Shown in pieces: positions 1 to 7,193 of a stretch of DNA of 44,567 bases. The stretch spans positions 1-44,567 of the forward strand of contig JAFAGM010000046.1 in assembly GCA_023422775.1 (NCBI GenBank). Direction: 5' to 3'. The translations under genes were made by a program, and so were the position numbers. How positions within the stretch are numbered: position 1 is the first letter of the stretch; each line of letters starts with the position of its first letter. The DNA comes from Pseudomonadota bacterium. Lineage in GTDB: Bacteria; Pseudomonadota; Alphaproteobacteria; Rhizobiales; Xanthobacteraceae. The notes below the pieces were generated by a model. It did no database searches. It was not told the DNA's origin and saw nothing but the letters and a program-made list of their open reading frames with translations.

Positions 1-2503
1 CATCGCCCGAGGTGAAGCCGGGCCTGGCTTCACCCGAGATGCGCACCGCGGGATAATAGTTGAAGCCCGCGATCTGCGTCGGCCCCTTCTGCCACTGCAC
101 CGTGGCAAAGGCGGAGAACGGCACCAGCTGGCCGCGGTTGTTCTTGACATTGTAGTTGAGGATGTCGTCGGCGTTCATGCGGCTGCCGCGATCCGCCTGC
201 ACGATGACGCGCTGCATCCGCCCGCGGTTCGGGAAATCGTTGATGTAGTTCGAACCGAGGTTGGTCGAAATCGTCTGGTTGATGTCCTCGAAGGTGACGC
301 CGAACGCCCCGGCCTTTTCGCGGTCGATCATCAGGTTGACCTGCGGTGCGGGCGGCAGCCCCTCGACATAGACTTTCTGCAGGACGCGACCGGCATTGGC
401 TTCCGCGATCAGCCGGTCGGCGGCCGCAACCAGCGCCGGATAGCCCTTCTGGCCGCGATCCTGCAGGCGGAACGAGAAGCCGGAGGAATTGCCGAGATTG
501 TCGATCGGCGGCGGCTGCAGCGCGGAAATCTTGGCGTCGCGGATCGACGACAGGTCGCGGTTGATGTCGGCGACGATCGCCGCAGCCGAATCATTCTTGC
601 CGCGCTCCGACCAGTCCTTCAGCGAAATGAAGGCCTGCGCGGTGTTCATGCCCTGGCCGAGGAAGCTGAAGCCGGTCAGGAACGTCACGTCCTCGACGCC
701 CGAACGATGAAGCAGATATTTCTCCACCGCCTCGACCGCGGCCTCGGTGCGGGCGTAGGAAGAGTCCGACGGCGTCTGCACGTCGGTCGTGATGAAGCCC
801 TGGTCGTCGACGGGAAGGAAGCCGCCGGGCAGCCGCACGAAGGCCCAGCCGAGCCCGATGAGAAGCGCTGCGTAGATCAGCATCAGGCGACCGGTGCGCT
901 TCAGCGACCCCTGGACGGTGCGCGTGTAGCCGCCACGGCCGCTATCGAGGATGCGGTTGAACCAGCCGAACACGCCCTTGCGCGCATGGCCGTGGCCGGC
1001 CTCGACGGGTTTCAGAAGCGTGGCGCACAGCGCCGGCGTCAGCGAAAGCGCCAGCAGTGCCGAGAAGGCGATGGCCGAGACCATGGTGACCGAGAACTGG
1101 CGGTAGATGATGCCGACGGAACCCGGGAAGAACGCCATCGGCACGAACACTGCCATCAGCACCAGCGTGATGCCGATGATGGCGCTCGTGATCTGCGACA
1201 TCGCCTTGCGGGTGGCTTCCTTCGGCGGCAGGCCCTCCTCCGACATGATGCGCTCGACGTTCCCGACCACGACGATGGCGTCGTCCACGAGGATGCCGAC
1301 CGCCAGCACCATGCCGAACATCGTCAGCATGTTGATGGAATAACCGAACACCATCAGCATCGCGCAGGTGCCGAGCAGCGCCACCGGAACCACGATGGTC
1401 GGGATGATGGTGTAGCGGATGTTCTGCAGGAACAGGAACATCACGATGAAGACCAGCACCACGGCCTCGATCAGCGTCATCAGCACCTTGTGGATCGAGG
1501 CCTTGACGACGGGCGTGATGTTGTAGGGAATTTCATAGCCGATATTGGTCGGGAAGAACTTCGACAGTTCCTCCATCTTGGCTTCGACGGCGCTCGCGGT
1601 GGCAAGCGCGTTGCCGGTCGGCGACATCAGCACCGAAAGACCCGCGGTCGGCTTGCCGTTTAGCCGCGTGTTGAACTGGTAGCTCAGGCCGCCGATCTCG
1701 ATGCGGGCGACGTCGCGCAGCCGCACCGTCGATCCGTCCGGGTTGGCGCGCAAGGTGATGGCGCCGAATTCATCCGGCGAGGAGAGCTGGCCCTTGACCA
1801 GCACCAGCGCCGAGATCTTCTGTTCCGGCGTGCTCGGCTCCGCGCCGACGCTGCCCGATGCGACCTGCGCGTTCTGGGCGGATATCGCCTTGTTCACGTC
1901 GTCGGCGGTGAGGCCGTAACCGACCAGCTTCGCGGGATCGACCCAGATCCGCAGCGAGCGCTCGGTCGAATAGAGCGTGGCGCGGCCGACGCCGGGAATG
2001 CGCCTGATTTCGCCGAGCACATTACGGATCATGAAATCGCCGAGGCCGATTTCGTCGAGCGAGCCGTCGGTCGAGTTCAGCGTAATGATCTGCAGCACGG
2101 CGCTGGAGGCTTCCTCGACCAGGATGCCCTGCTGGATCACCGCGCGCGGCAGCCGCGCCTCGACGCGCTTGAGGCGGTTCTGCACTTCCACCGAGGCCGC
2201 GCCAGTGTCGGTGCCCGGCACGAAGTTGGCGGTAATTTCGACCTGCCCCAGCGAGTCGCTGGTGGATTCGAAATTGAGGATGCCGGAGGCGCCGTTAAGC
2301 TCCTCCTCGATCAGGCGCGTGACGCTGTTGTAGAGATTCTCGGGCGATGCGCCGGGATAGATGGTCGAGATCGAGATCGAGGGCGGCGCAATGATCGGAT
2401 ATTGCGCGACCGCCAGCAGCGGAATCGAGATTGCGCCGATCAGACAAATGAAAAGCGCGACGACCCAGGCAAAGATCGGCCTGTCGATAAAGAAGCTAGG
2501 CAT
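1..2503 (-). CDS. RND multidrug efflux permease, HAE1/AcrB-like (partial, 3' end outside window)
   Basis: Inner-membrane proton-driven drug pump of the hydrophobe/amphiphile efflux (AcrB/MexB) family. About 834 N-terminal residues of an expected ~1,050 are present; the reading frame is open to the left edge. It starts with ATG at 2503 (MPSFFIDRPIFAWVVALF), the typical N-terminus with the first membrane helix. The proton-relay pair Asp407-Asp408 lies in ILVDDAIVVVENVER, at the same numbering as E. coli AcrB. The next conserved segment, GITLVLMAVFVPMAFFPG, is also intact. The gene begins 9 bp after the adaptor gene stop, so the two form one operon, adaptor first. Substrates cannot be read from the sequence. 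No outer-membrane factor gene is visible, but it could lie beyond the edge. Confidence 0.96.
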   Translation of the reverse strand, partial: MPSFFIDRPIFAWVVALFICLIGAISIPLLAVAQYPIIAPPSISISTIYPGASPENLYNSVTRLIEEELNGASGILNFESTSDSLGQVEITANFVPGTDTGAASVEVQNRLKRVEARLPRAVIQQGILVEEASSAVLQIITLNSTDGSLDEIGLGDFMIRNVLGEIRRIPGVGRATLYSTERSLRIWVDPAKLVGYGLTADDVNKAISAQNAQVASGSVGAEPSTPEQKISALVLVKGQLSSPDEFGAITLRANPDGSTVRLRDVARIEIGGLSYQFNTRLNGKPTAGLSVLMSPTGNALATASAVEAKMEELSKFFPTNIGYEIPYNITPVVKASIHKVLMTLIEAVVLVFIVMFLFLQNIRYTIIPTIVVPVALLGTCAMLMVFGYSINMLTMFGMVLAVGILVDDAIVVVGNVERIMSEEGLPPKEATRKAMSQITSAIIGITLVLMAVFVPMAFFPGSVGIIYRQFSVTMVSAIAFSALLALSLTPALCATLLKPVEAGHGHARKGVFGWFNRILDSGRGGYTRTVQGSLKRTGRLMLIYAALLIGLGWAFVRLPGGFLPVDDQGFITTDVQTPSDSSYARTEAAVEAVEKYLLHRSGVEDVTFLTGFSFLGQGMNTAQAFISLKDWSERGKNDSAAAIVADINRDLSSIRDAKISALQPPPIDNLGNSSGFSFRLQDRGQKGYPALVAAADRLIAEANAGRVLQKVYVEGLPPAPQVNLMIDREKAGAFGVTFEDINQTISTNLGSNYINDFPNRGRMQRVIVQADRGSRMNADDILNYNVKNNRGQLVPFSAFATVQWQKGPTQIAGFNYYPAVRISGEARPGFTSGD

Positions 2504-2512
2504 ATCCCTGTC

Positions 2513-3733
2513 TCAGTGAGACGCTTGCCTCGTCGGCGAGTCCGATATTGAACCAACCGAGGCATCGGCATCGATCCACGCCTTCGACTTGACCTTGTCA
2601 CCGGGCACGAACTTCTGGAACCCGTCGACGATCACGCGATCGCCGTCCTTGAGGCCCTCGCTGATCAGCCAGACACCGTCCTGCACCGCGCCGGTGCGGA
2701 CCGGCTGCATCGCGACGCGACCGTCGTCCTTGACCACGAACACCTCGCTGCCGCCGCCGGCGTCGCGCTGGATCGCCTGCTGGGGAACCGCGATGGAATC
2801 GGAATCGATACCCTGTTCGATCAGGACGCGCACATACATGCCCGGCAGCAATTCGCGATTCGGGTTGGGGAACTGTCCGCGCAGCGTGACCTGACCGGTG
2901 TAGGTGTCCACCTTGGCTTCGGAGAACAGCAGCTTGCCTGTAACCGGATAGACCGTTCCGTCGTCGAGCAGGAGACGGACCTTGGCCGCGTCAGGCGCGA
3001 TGCGGTCGAGATCGCCGCTGTCGAGCGCACGGCGCAGCTTGTTCATCTCGGAGACGGATTGGGTGAAGTCGGCGTAGATCGGGTCGAGCTGCTGGATCGT
3101 GGCAAGGCTGGTGGTGTCGTTCTGCACCACCAGCGCGCCTTCGCTCACCAGCGCGGCGCCGACAACGCCGCTGATCGGCGCACGGATCGTGGCATAGTCG
3201 AGATTGAGCTTGGCGCGCGCCACGTCGGCCTGGCGGCTGCCGACTTCGGCTTCCGCCTCGCGCTGGGCAGCGATGGCCTTTTCGTTCTGGGCTTCGGGCG
3301 CAGCGCGCTGGCTTGTCAGGGTCGCAATTCGCCTGGCGTGCTGTGTTGCCAGTTCGAGTGCAGCCTGCGCCTTGTCCAGCGCGGCCTCGCTTGCCTGCAG
3401 TTCGACCTCGAAGGGCTTCGGATCGATGCGGTACAGCGGATCGCCGGCCTTCACTTCGCTGCCTTGATTGAACAGGCGCTCGACGACGATTCCGGATACG
3501 CGCGCGCGAACCTCCGAAACACGGGTCGGCGCGATGCGGCCGGGCAATTCGCGGATGATGGCCCTGGCCTGCGGCCGCACGGTAAAGGTTCCGACTTCGG
3601 GTTCGGCAGGAGTCGCCGCGACGGCAGCCACCACCGCGGTGGGCTCATTGCAGCCAGCCAACAGCGGCGCCATCCCAGCTAACATCAAAACGATGCATGC
3701 CGATTGCGTTCGAAGTCCGGACATAGAAAGCAT
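2513..3733 (-). CDS. RND efflux periplasmic adaptor (membrane fusion) lipoprotein, AcrA/MexA-like
   Basis: Periplasmic adaptor linking the RND permease to an outer-membrane channel. The 406-residue product starts with a signal peptide ending in a lipobox (PLLAGC, Cys at about 28), so it should be lipid-anchored. It continues with the family order: a barrel-sandwich half (VRARVSGIVVERLFNQGSEV), an alpha-helical hairpin rich in Ala/Gln/Glu (about 105-170), the second lipoyl half (IRAPISGVVGAALVSEG), and the beta-barrel and membrane-proximal domains. ATG 3733 is used here; an in-frame ATG three codons later (3724) is an equally good start. It is first in the operon with the RND permease. The upstream 680 bp contain a 9-bp direct repeat that may be an operator (3784-3824). 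Confidence 0.95.
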   Translation of the reverse strand: MLSMSGLRTQSACIVLMLAGMAPLLAGCNEPTAVVAAVAATPAEPEVGTFTVRPQARAIIRELPGRIAPTRVSEVRARVSGIVVERLFNQGSEVKAGDPLYRIDPKPFEVELQASEAALDKAQAALELATQHARRIATLTSQRAAPEAQNEKAIAAQREAEAEVGSRQADVARAKLNLDYATIRAPISGVVGAALVSEGALVVQNDTTSLATIQQLDPIYADFTQSVSEMNKLRRALDSGDLDRIAPDAAKVRLLLDDGTVYPVTGKLLFSEAKVDTYTGQVTLRGQFPNPNRELLPGMYVRVLIEQGIDSDSIAVPQQAIQRDAGGGSEVFVVKDDGRVAMQPVRTGAVQDGVWLISEGLKDGDRVIVDGFQKFVPGDKVKSKAWIDADASVGSISDSPTRQASH

Positions 3734-4419
3734 TGCCCCAGTTCAGGTTGGAAGCGCGAATTGATTGGTCGCGACGTTGTCGTAGGTAATCGTGGTCGTA
3801 CGTGATTGTGTAGTCAGGTAATCGCGAAGAACTCACGGTTGATGTTGGACAGGATACGGAGTGACTGCTGCGATGCAATACGCTGGCGCGGCGGCTCAAT
3901 GTCACACAACGCTATCGCACTGAATTTGCGACGGCTTTTCGCGACTCACCGGATTGTGAGGAAATGCCAATCCCGTGATCGAAGTTAACGCGCGCGGATT
4001 TGCGCAGGAATTCGGCATTTGGCTGCACCGGAATGCGGCAAACCGCACGGCTCCGAATCGGAAGCACGAATCAGTTAACATCCATTTTCGCTGGCGCATT
4101 CAGCCATCGACGGCTGAGGCCCCATTCGCCGCCCTCGCGGCATAACCGAGCAAGCCCGCGGTTGAGAGGAAGCGCCAGCGCCGCATCCGCAGGATCTGCC
4201 GCGGCCATAGATGGCGCCGCATGATTCCGCCTTGCCATCGGCGTGCTCGATCCCGGCTGGACATCAGGCCGTTGCAAAATACGTCGATGTGAAAGTCGGG
4301 CATCGAGAACAGGTTCCACTTTTGTCTGCCTGAAATCGCGGCTTTCCCGGCTTCTTTCTCCGGCCCGCTGTGCCATATTGGTTCCCAGCGCGGCTTTCCG
4401 TAACGGATGACATTTGCAA
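3734..4419. other. Divergent intergenic region between efflux operon and stator-like operon
   Basis: A 686-bp region without a convincing gene. It must hold the promoters of both divergent operons. Short open frames exist on both strands (for example minus 4071-4625, which runs into the next gene), but none has a recognisable domain or convincing ribosome-binding site. The only clear structure is the repeated 9-mer AGGTAATCG at 3784 and 3816. No regulator gene of TetR or MarR type is present beside the pump. Confidence 0.6.
3784..3824. promoter_or_regulatory. Direct-repeat motif upstream of efflux operon, possible operator
   Basis: The 9-mer AGGTAATCG occurs at 3784-3792 and again at 3816-3824. 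The start-to-start distance is 32 bp, about three helical turns, with the related ACGTGATTG between the copies. It lies about 50-90 bp upstream of the adaptor start codon, where a repressor or activator site is expected. The regulatory function is inferred from position and spacing only. Confidence 0.35.
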
Positions 4420-5427
4420 ATGCCCTCAGGCCACTCCTCCCGCTCCAAAATGGAGATCGAACTGAGCAAACTGTCCTCGCCCCGAATCTTTCTGGTGCGG
4501 ATGCTGGTGTTCCTGGTGCTGTGTGCGCTGGTGATGGTCGTGCTGTACAAGCAGATCATCGTCGCGTTCTTTGCCAATCCCGGCCTCAACGCGCTGATCG
4601 GCGCGGTGCTGCTGATCGGCATCATCCTGTCGTTCCGCCAGGTGATCCGGCTCTACCCCGAGGTTGCCTGGGTCAACAATTTCCGCATCGCCGACCCCGG
4701 CCTGGCGATCGACCGCCGTCCGAGACTGCTGGCGCCGATGGCGGCGATCCTCGGCGGCGAGCGCTCCGGGCGGATGAGCATTTCGCAGCAGACCATGCGG
4801 CATCTGCTGGACTCGATCGCGACACGGCTCGATGAGGCGCGCGACATCTCCCGCTACATGACGGGCCTGCTGGTGTTCCTCGGCCTGCTCGGCACCTTCT
4901 GGGGCCTGATCGAAACCGTCGGTTCCGTCGGCAAGGTGATCGAGGGGCTGAAGGTCGGCGGCGATTCCGGTTCCCTGTTCGACACCCTGAAGGAGGGACT
5001 GGCCGCGCCGCTCGGCGGCATGGGCATCTCGTTCTCGTCGTCGCTGTTCGGCCTTGCGGGCTCGCTGATCCTGGGCTTCCTCGACCTGCAGTCGAGCCAG
5101 GCGCAGAACCGCTTCTACACCGACCTCGAAGACTGGCTCGCCTCCACGGTGCGCGAATATGGCGACGGCGCCAGCGGCGAAATCCAGCATGCGATGGAAA
5201 GGCTGCGCGCCGCGAGCGAGGAAGGCGGCGGCGGCCGCAGCACCACGGCGGCGATGGCCAATCTCGCCGAAGCCATCCAGGGCCTGGTCGCGCATATGCG
5301 CACCGAGCAGCAGATGATCCGCGAATGGGCCGACGGCCAGGGCGAGCAGAACCGCGAAATCAAGAAGCTGCTGGAGCGGATCGCGCGCCAGCCCGAGAAG
5401 AACTCGCGGCAGGCCGAGAAGAGCTGA
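4420..5427 (+). CDS. MotA/TolQ/ExbB-family proton channel protein (non-flagellar stator-like)
   Basis: Predicted inner-membrane ion channel subunit of the MotA/ExbB/TolQ superfamily, about 335 residues. Hydrophobic segments are seen at about 22-45 and 50-66. A pair typical of the family follows the cytoplasmic loop: GLLVFLGLLGTFWGLIETVG at about 150-170 and GMGISFSSSLFGLAGSLILG at about 205-225. The C-terminus is polar and helical (MRTEQQMIREWADGQGEQN). ATG 4420 is chosen; TTG 4414 (two codons upstream) and ATG 4450 are alternatives, and none has a strong Shine-Dalgarno sequence. It is followed after 82 bp by an OmpA/MotB-like gene, so the pair probably forms a proton-driven complex working on peptidoglycan. 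No flagellar, ton or tol genes accompany it. Whether it drives motion, transport or wall remodelling cannot be told. Confidence 0.85.
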   Translation: MPSGHSSRSKMEIELSKLSSPRIFLVRMLVFLVLCALVMVVLYKQIIVAFFANPGLNALIGAVLLIGIILSFRQVIRLYPEVAWVNNFRIADPGLAIDRRPRLLAPMAAILGGERSGRMSISQQTMRHLLDSIATRLDEARDISRYMTGLLVFLGLLGTFWGLIETVGSVGKVIEGLKVGGDSGSLFDTLKEGLAAPLGGMGISFSSSLFGLAGSLILGFLDLQSSQAQNRFYTDLEDWLASTVREYGDGASGEIQHAMERLRAASEEGGGGRSTTAAMANLAEAIQGLVAHMRTEQQMIREWADGQGEQNREIKKLLERIARQPEKNSRQAEKS

Positions 5428-5440
5428 GAACGAGGTAACG

Positions 5441-5493
5441 CGCCCCGGCTCTGCGGAGCGGCGTTGCACGCCGCACCGCGTCCGGGACACGAG
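5441..5493. repeat. REP-like palindromic element between stator-like genes
   Basis: The gap between the two stator genes contains the perfect inverted repeat GCGGCGT-TGC-ACGCCGC (5458-5474), nested inside CCCGG (5444-5448) and CCGGG (5482-5486). The overall sequence resembles short palindromic elements common between Bradyrhizobium genes; that comparison is from memory. Being inside an operon, it could act as an mRNA stabiliser or partial terminator between the two coding regions. Confidence 0.6.
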
Positions 5494-5509
5494 AGGTGGA
5501 GATTTCTGA

Positions 5510-6538
5510 ATGGCCCTCGCCCGTGCACGACGCAATGAATCCGGCTTCAATTACTGGCCGGGTTTCGTCGACGCGCTGTCGACGCTGGTGCTGTCGATCG
5601 TGTTCCTGCTGTCGGTATTTCTGGTGGTGCAGTTCTTCCTGTCGCAGGAGGTCACCGGCAAGGACAAGGCGCTGGAGCAGCTCAACGCCAAGATCGCGCA
5701 ATTGAACGACCTGCTGTCGCTGGAAAAACTCGGCAAGCTCGCGCTCGACGACCAGATCGCACAATTGCGCGCAGGCCTCGCCTCCGCCGAGGGTGAGCGC
5801 GACCGCGTCAAGGGACTCTATGACGGGCTCGCCGGCGCCGGCAGCGACGCTCAGGGCCGCGCCAACGAACTCAGCAAGGCGCTCGAATCCGAAAAAGGCG
5901 TCACCTCGCGCGCTTTGGCCCAGATCGAGGTGCTGAACCAGCAGATCAGCGCGCTGCGCCGCCAGCTTGCGGCGCTCGAGGAAGCGCTGGAGGCTTCCGA
6001 GAAACGCGACAAGGAATCGCAGGGACGCATCGCCGATCTCGGCCAGCGGCTCAACGTCGCTTTGGCGCAGCGGGTGCAGGAATTGTCGCGCTACCGTTCG
6101 GAATTCTTCGGCCGCCTGCGTTCCATTCTCGGCAATCGCCCCGACATCCGGATCGTCGGCGACCGTTTCGTGTTCCAGTCGGAAGTGTTTTTCGACACCG
6201 GCCAGGCCACGCTGTTGCCCGAGGGCCGCGCCGAACTGGACAAGCTGGCAACCGCCCTGATCGACCTCGACAGGCAGATCCCGAACGAGATCGCCTGGGT
6301 GCTCCGGGTGGACGGCCACACCGACGTGCGGCCGATCAACTCGCCGCTGTTCAAATCGAACTGGGAATTGTCGTCGGCGCGCGCCATCTCGGTGGTGCAA
6401 CATCTGGTCTCGCTCGGCGTGCCCGCGCAGCGGCTGGTCGCAGCCGGTTTTGCCGAATTCCAGCCGCTCGACAGCGCCTCCAACGAAGACGCCTACAGGC
6501 GCAACCGCCGCATCGAGCTCAAGCTGACGGAACGGTGA
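5510..6538 (+). CDS. OmpA/MotB-domain peptidoglycan-binding stator-like protein with coiled coil
   Basis: 342-residue partner of the preceding channel protein. A short cytoplasmic N-terminus leads into one membrane helix, FVDALSTLVLSIVFLLSVFL (about 19-38). Asp21 sits where MotB has its proton-carrying Asp. Residues 45-200 are a long heptad-rich coiled coil (ALEQLNAKIAQLNDLLSLEK; ALAQIEVLNQQISALRRQLA). The C-terminal third is an OmpA-like domain: FDTGQATLLPEGRAELDKLA, VDGHTDVRPI, WELSSARAISVVQHL and the closing RRNRRIELKL. The start ATG 5510 has GGAG 8 bases upstream. Architecture is that of MotB, PomB and ZorB proteins: a membrane channel partner anchored to peptidoglycan. The coiled coil is much longer than in MotB. 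Confidence 0.88.
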   Translation: MALARARRNESGFNYWPGFVDALSTLVLSIVFLLSVFLVVQFFLSQEVTGKDKALEQLNAKIAQLNDLLSLEKLGKLALDDQIAQLRAGLASAEGERDRVKGLYDGLAGAGSDAQGRANELSKALESEKGVTSRALAQIEVLNQQISALRRQLAALEEALEASEKRDKESQGRIADLGQRLNVALAQRVQELSRYRSEFFGRLRSILGNRPDIRIVGDRFVFQSEVFFDTGQATLLPEGRAELDKLATALIDLDRQIPNEIAWVLRVDGHTDVRPINSPLFKSNWELSSARAISVVQHLVSLGVPAQRLVAAGFAEFQPLDSASNEDAYRRNRRIELKLTER

Positions 6539-6568
6539 GATCATGCCTGTCGCAGGTCTCATGGCTTC

Positions 6569-6656
6569 GTCATGGCCGGGCTTGTCCCGGCCATCCACGT
6601 CTTGTCGCACGAGCAGAAAGAAAGACGTGGATGCCCGGGACAAGCCCGGGCATGAC
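6569..6656. repeat. REP-like long inverted repeat with covarying inner hairpins
   Basis: Two 35-bp arms, 6569-6603 and 6622-6656, are inverted copies that differ at two positions. Each arm is itself a hairpin (GGCCGGG/CCCGGCC on the left, CCCGGG/CCCGGG on the right). The two differences preserve pairing inside each arm. The element abuts the start of the acetyltransferase gene and lies just after the stator-like operon, so it may end or trim that transcript. Confidence 0.8.
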
Positions 6657-6662
6657 GGATGA

Positions 6663-7109
6663 ATGACGGCCTCCTTCCAGCTCCGGCCCTATCGCGCCGC
6701 GGACGAGGACGCGGCAATCGAGTTGTGGCGGCTGACGTGGCAGCAGGCCTATCCTGCGATCGATTTCACCGCGCGCGTGGCGTGGTGGCGCGTGCGCTGG
6801 CGCAACGAACTGGTGCCGAACGCCAGCATCATCGTCGCCGAGCAGGCGGATGCGCTGACCGGGTTCGTGACCATCGACGGATCGGGCTATCTCGACCAGC
6901 TTGTCGTCCACCCCGATCATTGGGGCAGTTCGCTCGCCGGCGCACTGGTCGATGACGCCAAGCGCCTGTCGCCTGCGGGCATCACGCTGCTGGTCAACAA
7001 GGACAATGCCCGCGCCATCCGCTTCTATGAACGCAATGGCTTCATGCATGCCGGCGAGGACGTGAACCCAACGTCGGGGCGGCCAGTACTGAAGATGCAG
7101 TGGAGATGA
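6663..7109 (+). CDS. GNAT-family N-acetyltransferase
   Basis: A 148-residue GCN5-related N-acetyltransferase, expected to transfer an acetyl group from acetyl-CoA to an amine. The fold can be followed from LRPYRAADEDAAIELWRLTW at the N-terminus, through strand 4 (YLDQLVVHPDHWGSSLAGAL, motif A with a weakened acetyl-CoA pyrophosphate loop), to NKDNARAIRFYERNGFMHAG (motif B). The substrate is unknown. The ATG at 6663 directly follows the palindromic element, with GGAT as a weak ribosome site, so the true start has little upstream freedom. The gene stands alone between a plus-strand operon and a convergent ABC transporter gene. Confidence 0.88.
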   Translation: MTASFQLRPYRAADEDAAIELWRLTWQQAYPAIDFTARVAWWRVRWRNELVPNASIIVAEQADALTGFVTIDGSGYLDQLVVHPDHWGSSLAGALVDDAKRLSPAGITLLVNKDNARAIRFYERNGFMHAGEDVNPTSGRPVLKMQWR

Positions 7110-7193
7110 CCTGTCGGTCTTGCCGGCTCGACTGCGCGGTGTAACTACACGCCGCGGATCAGCACCCCCGCCATCAGCACGACATAGGTAATT

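Noticed and set aside
707..1663. Long plus-strand open frame (318 codons) within the RND permease
   Set aside because: His/Arg/Asp-rich antisense shadow of a highly conserved permease; no domain, and the codon bias belongs to the other strand.
4071..4625. 184-codon minus-strand frame in the gap before the stator-like operon
   Set aside because: Overlaps the start of the real gene, no domain, no good ribosome site, composition unlike neighbours.
4420..6538. Zorya anti-phage system
   Set aside because: Only a ZorAB-like pair is present; no zorC, zorD or zorE, and the neighbourhood is housekeeping rather than a defence island.
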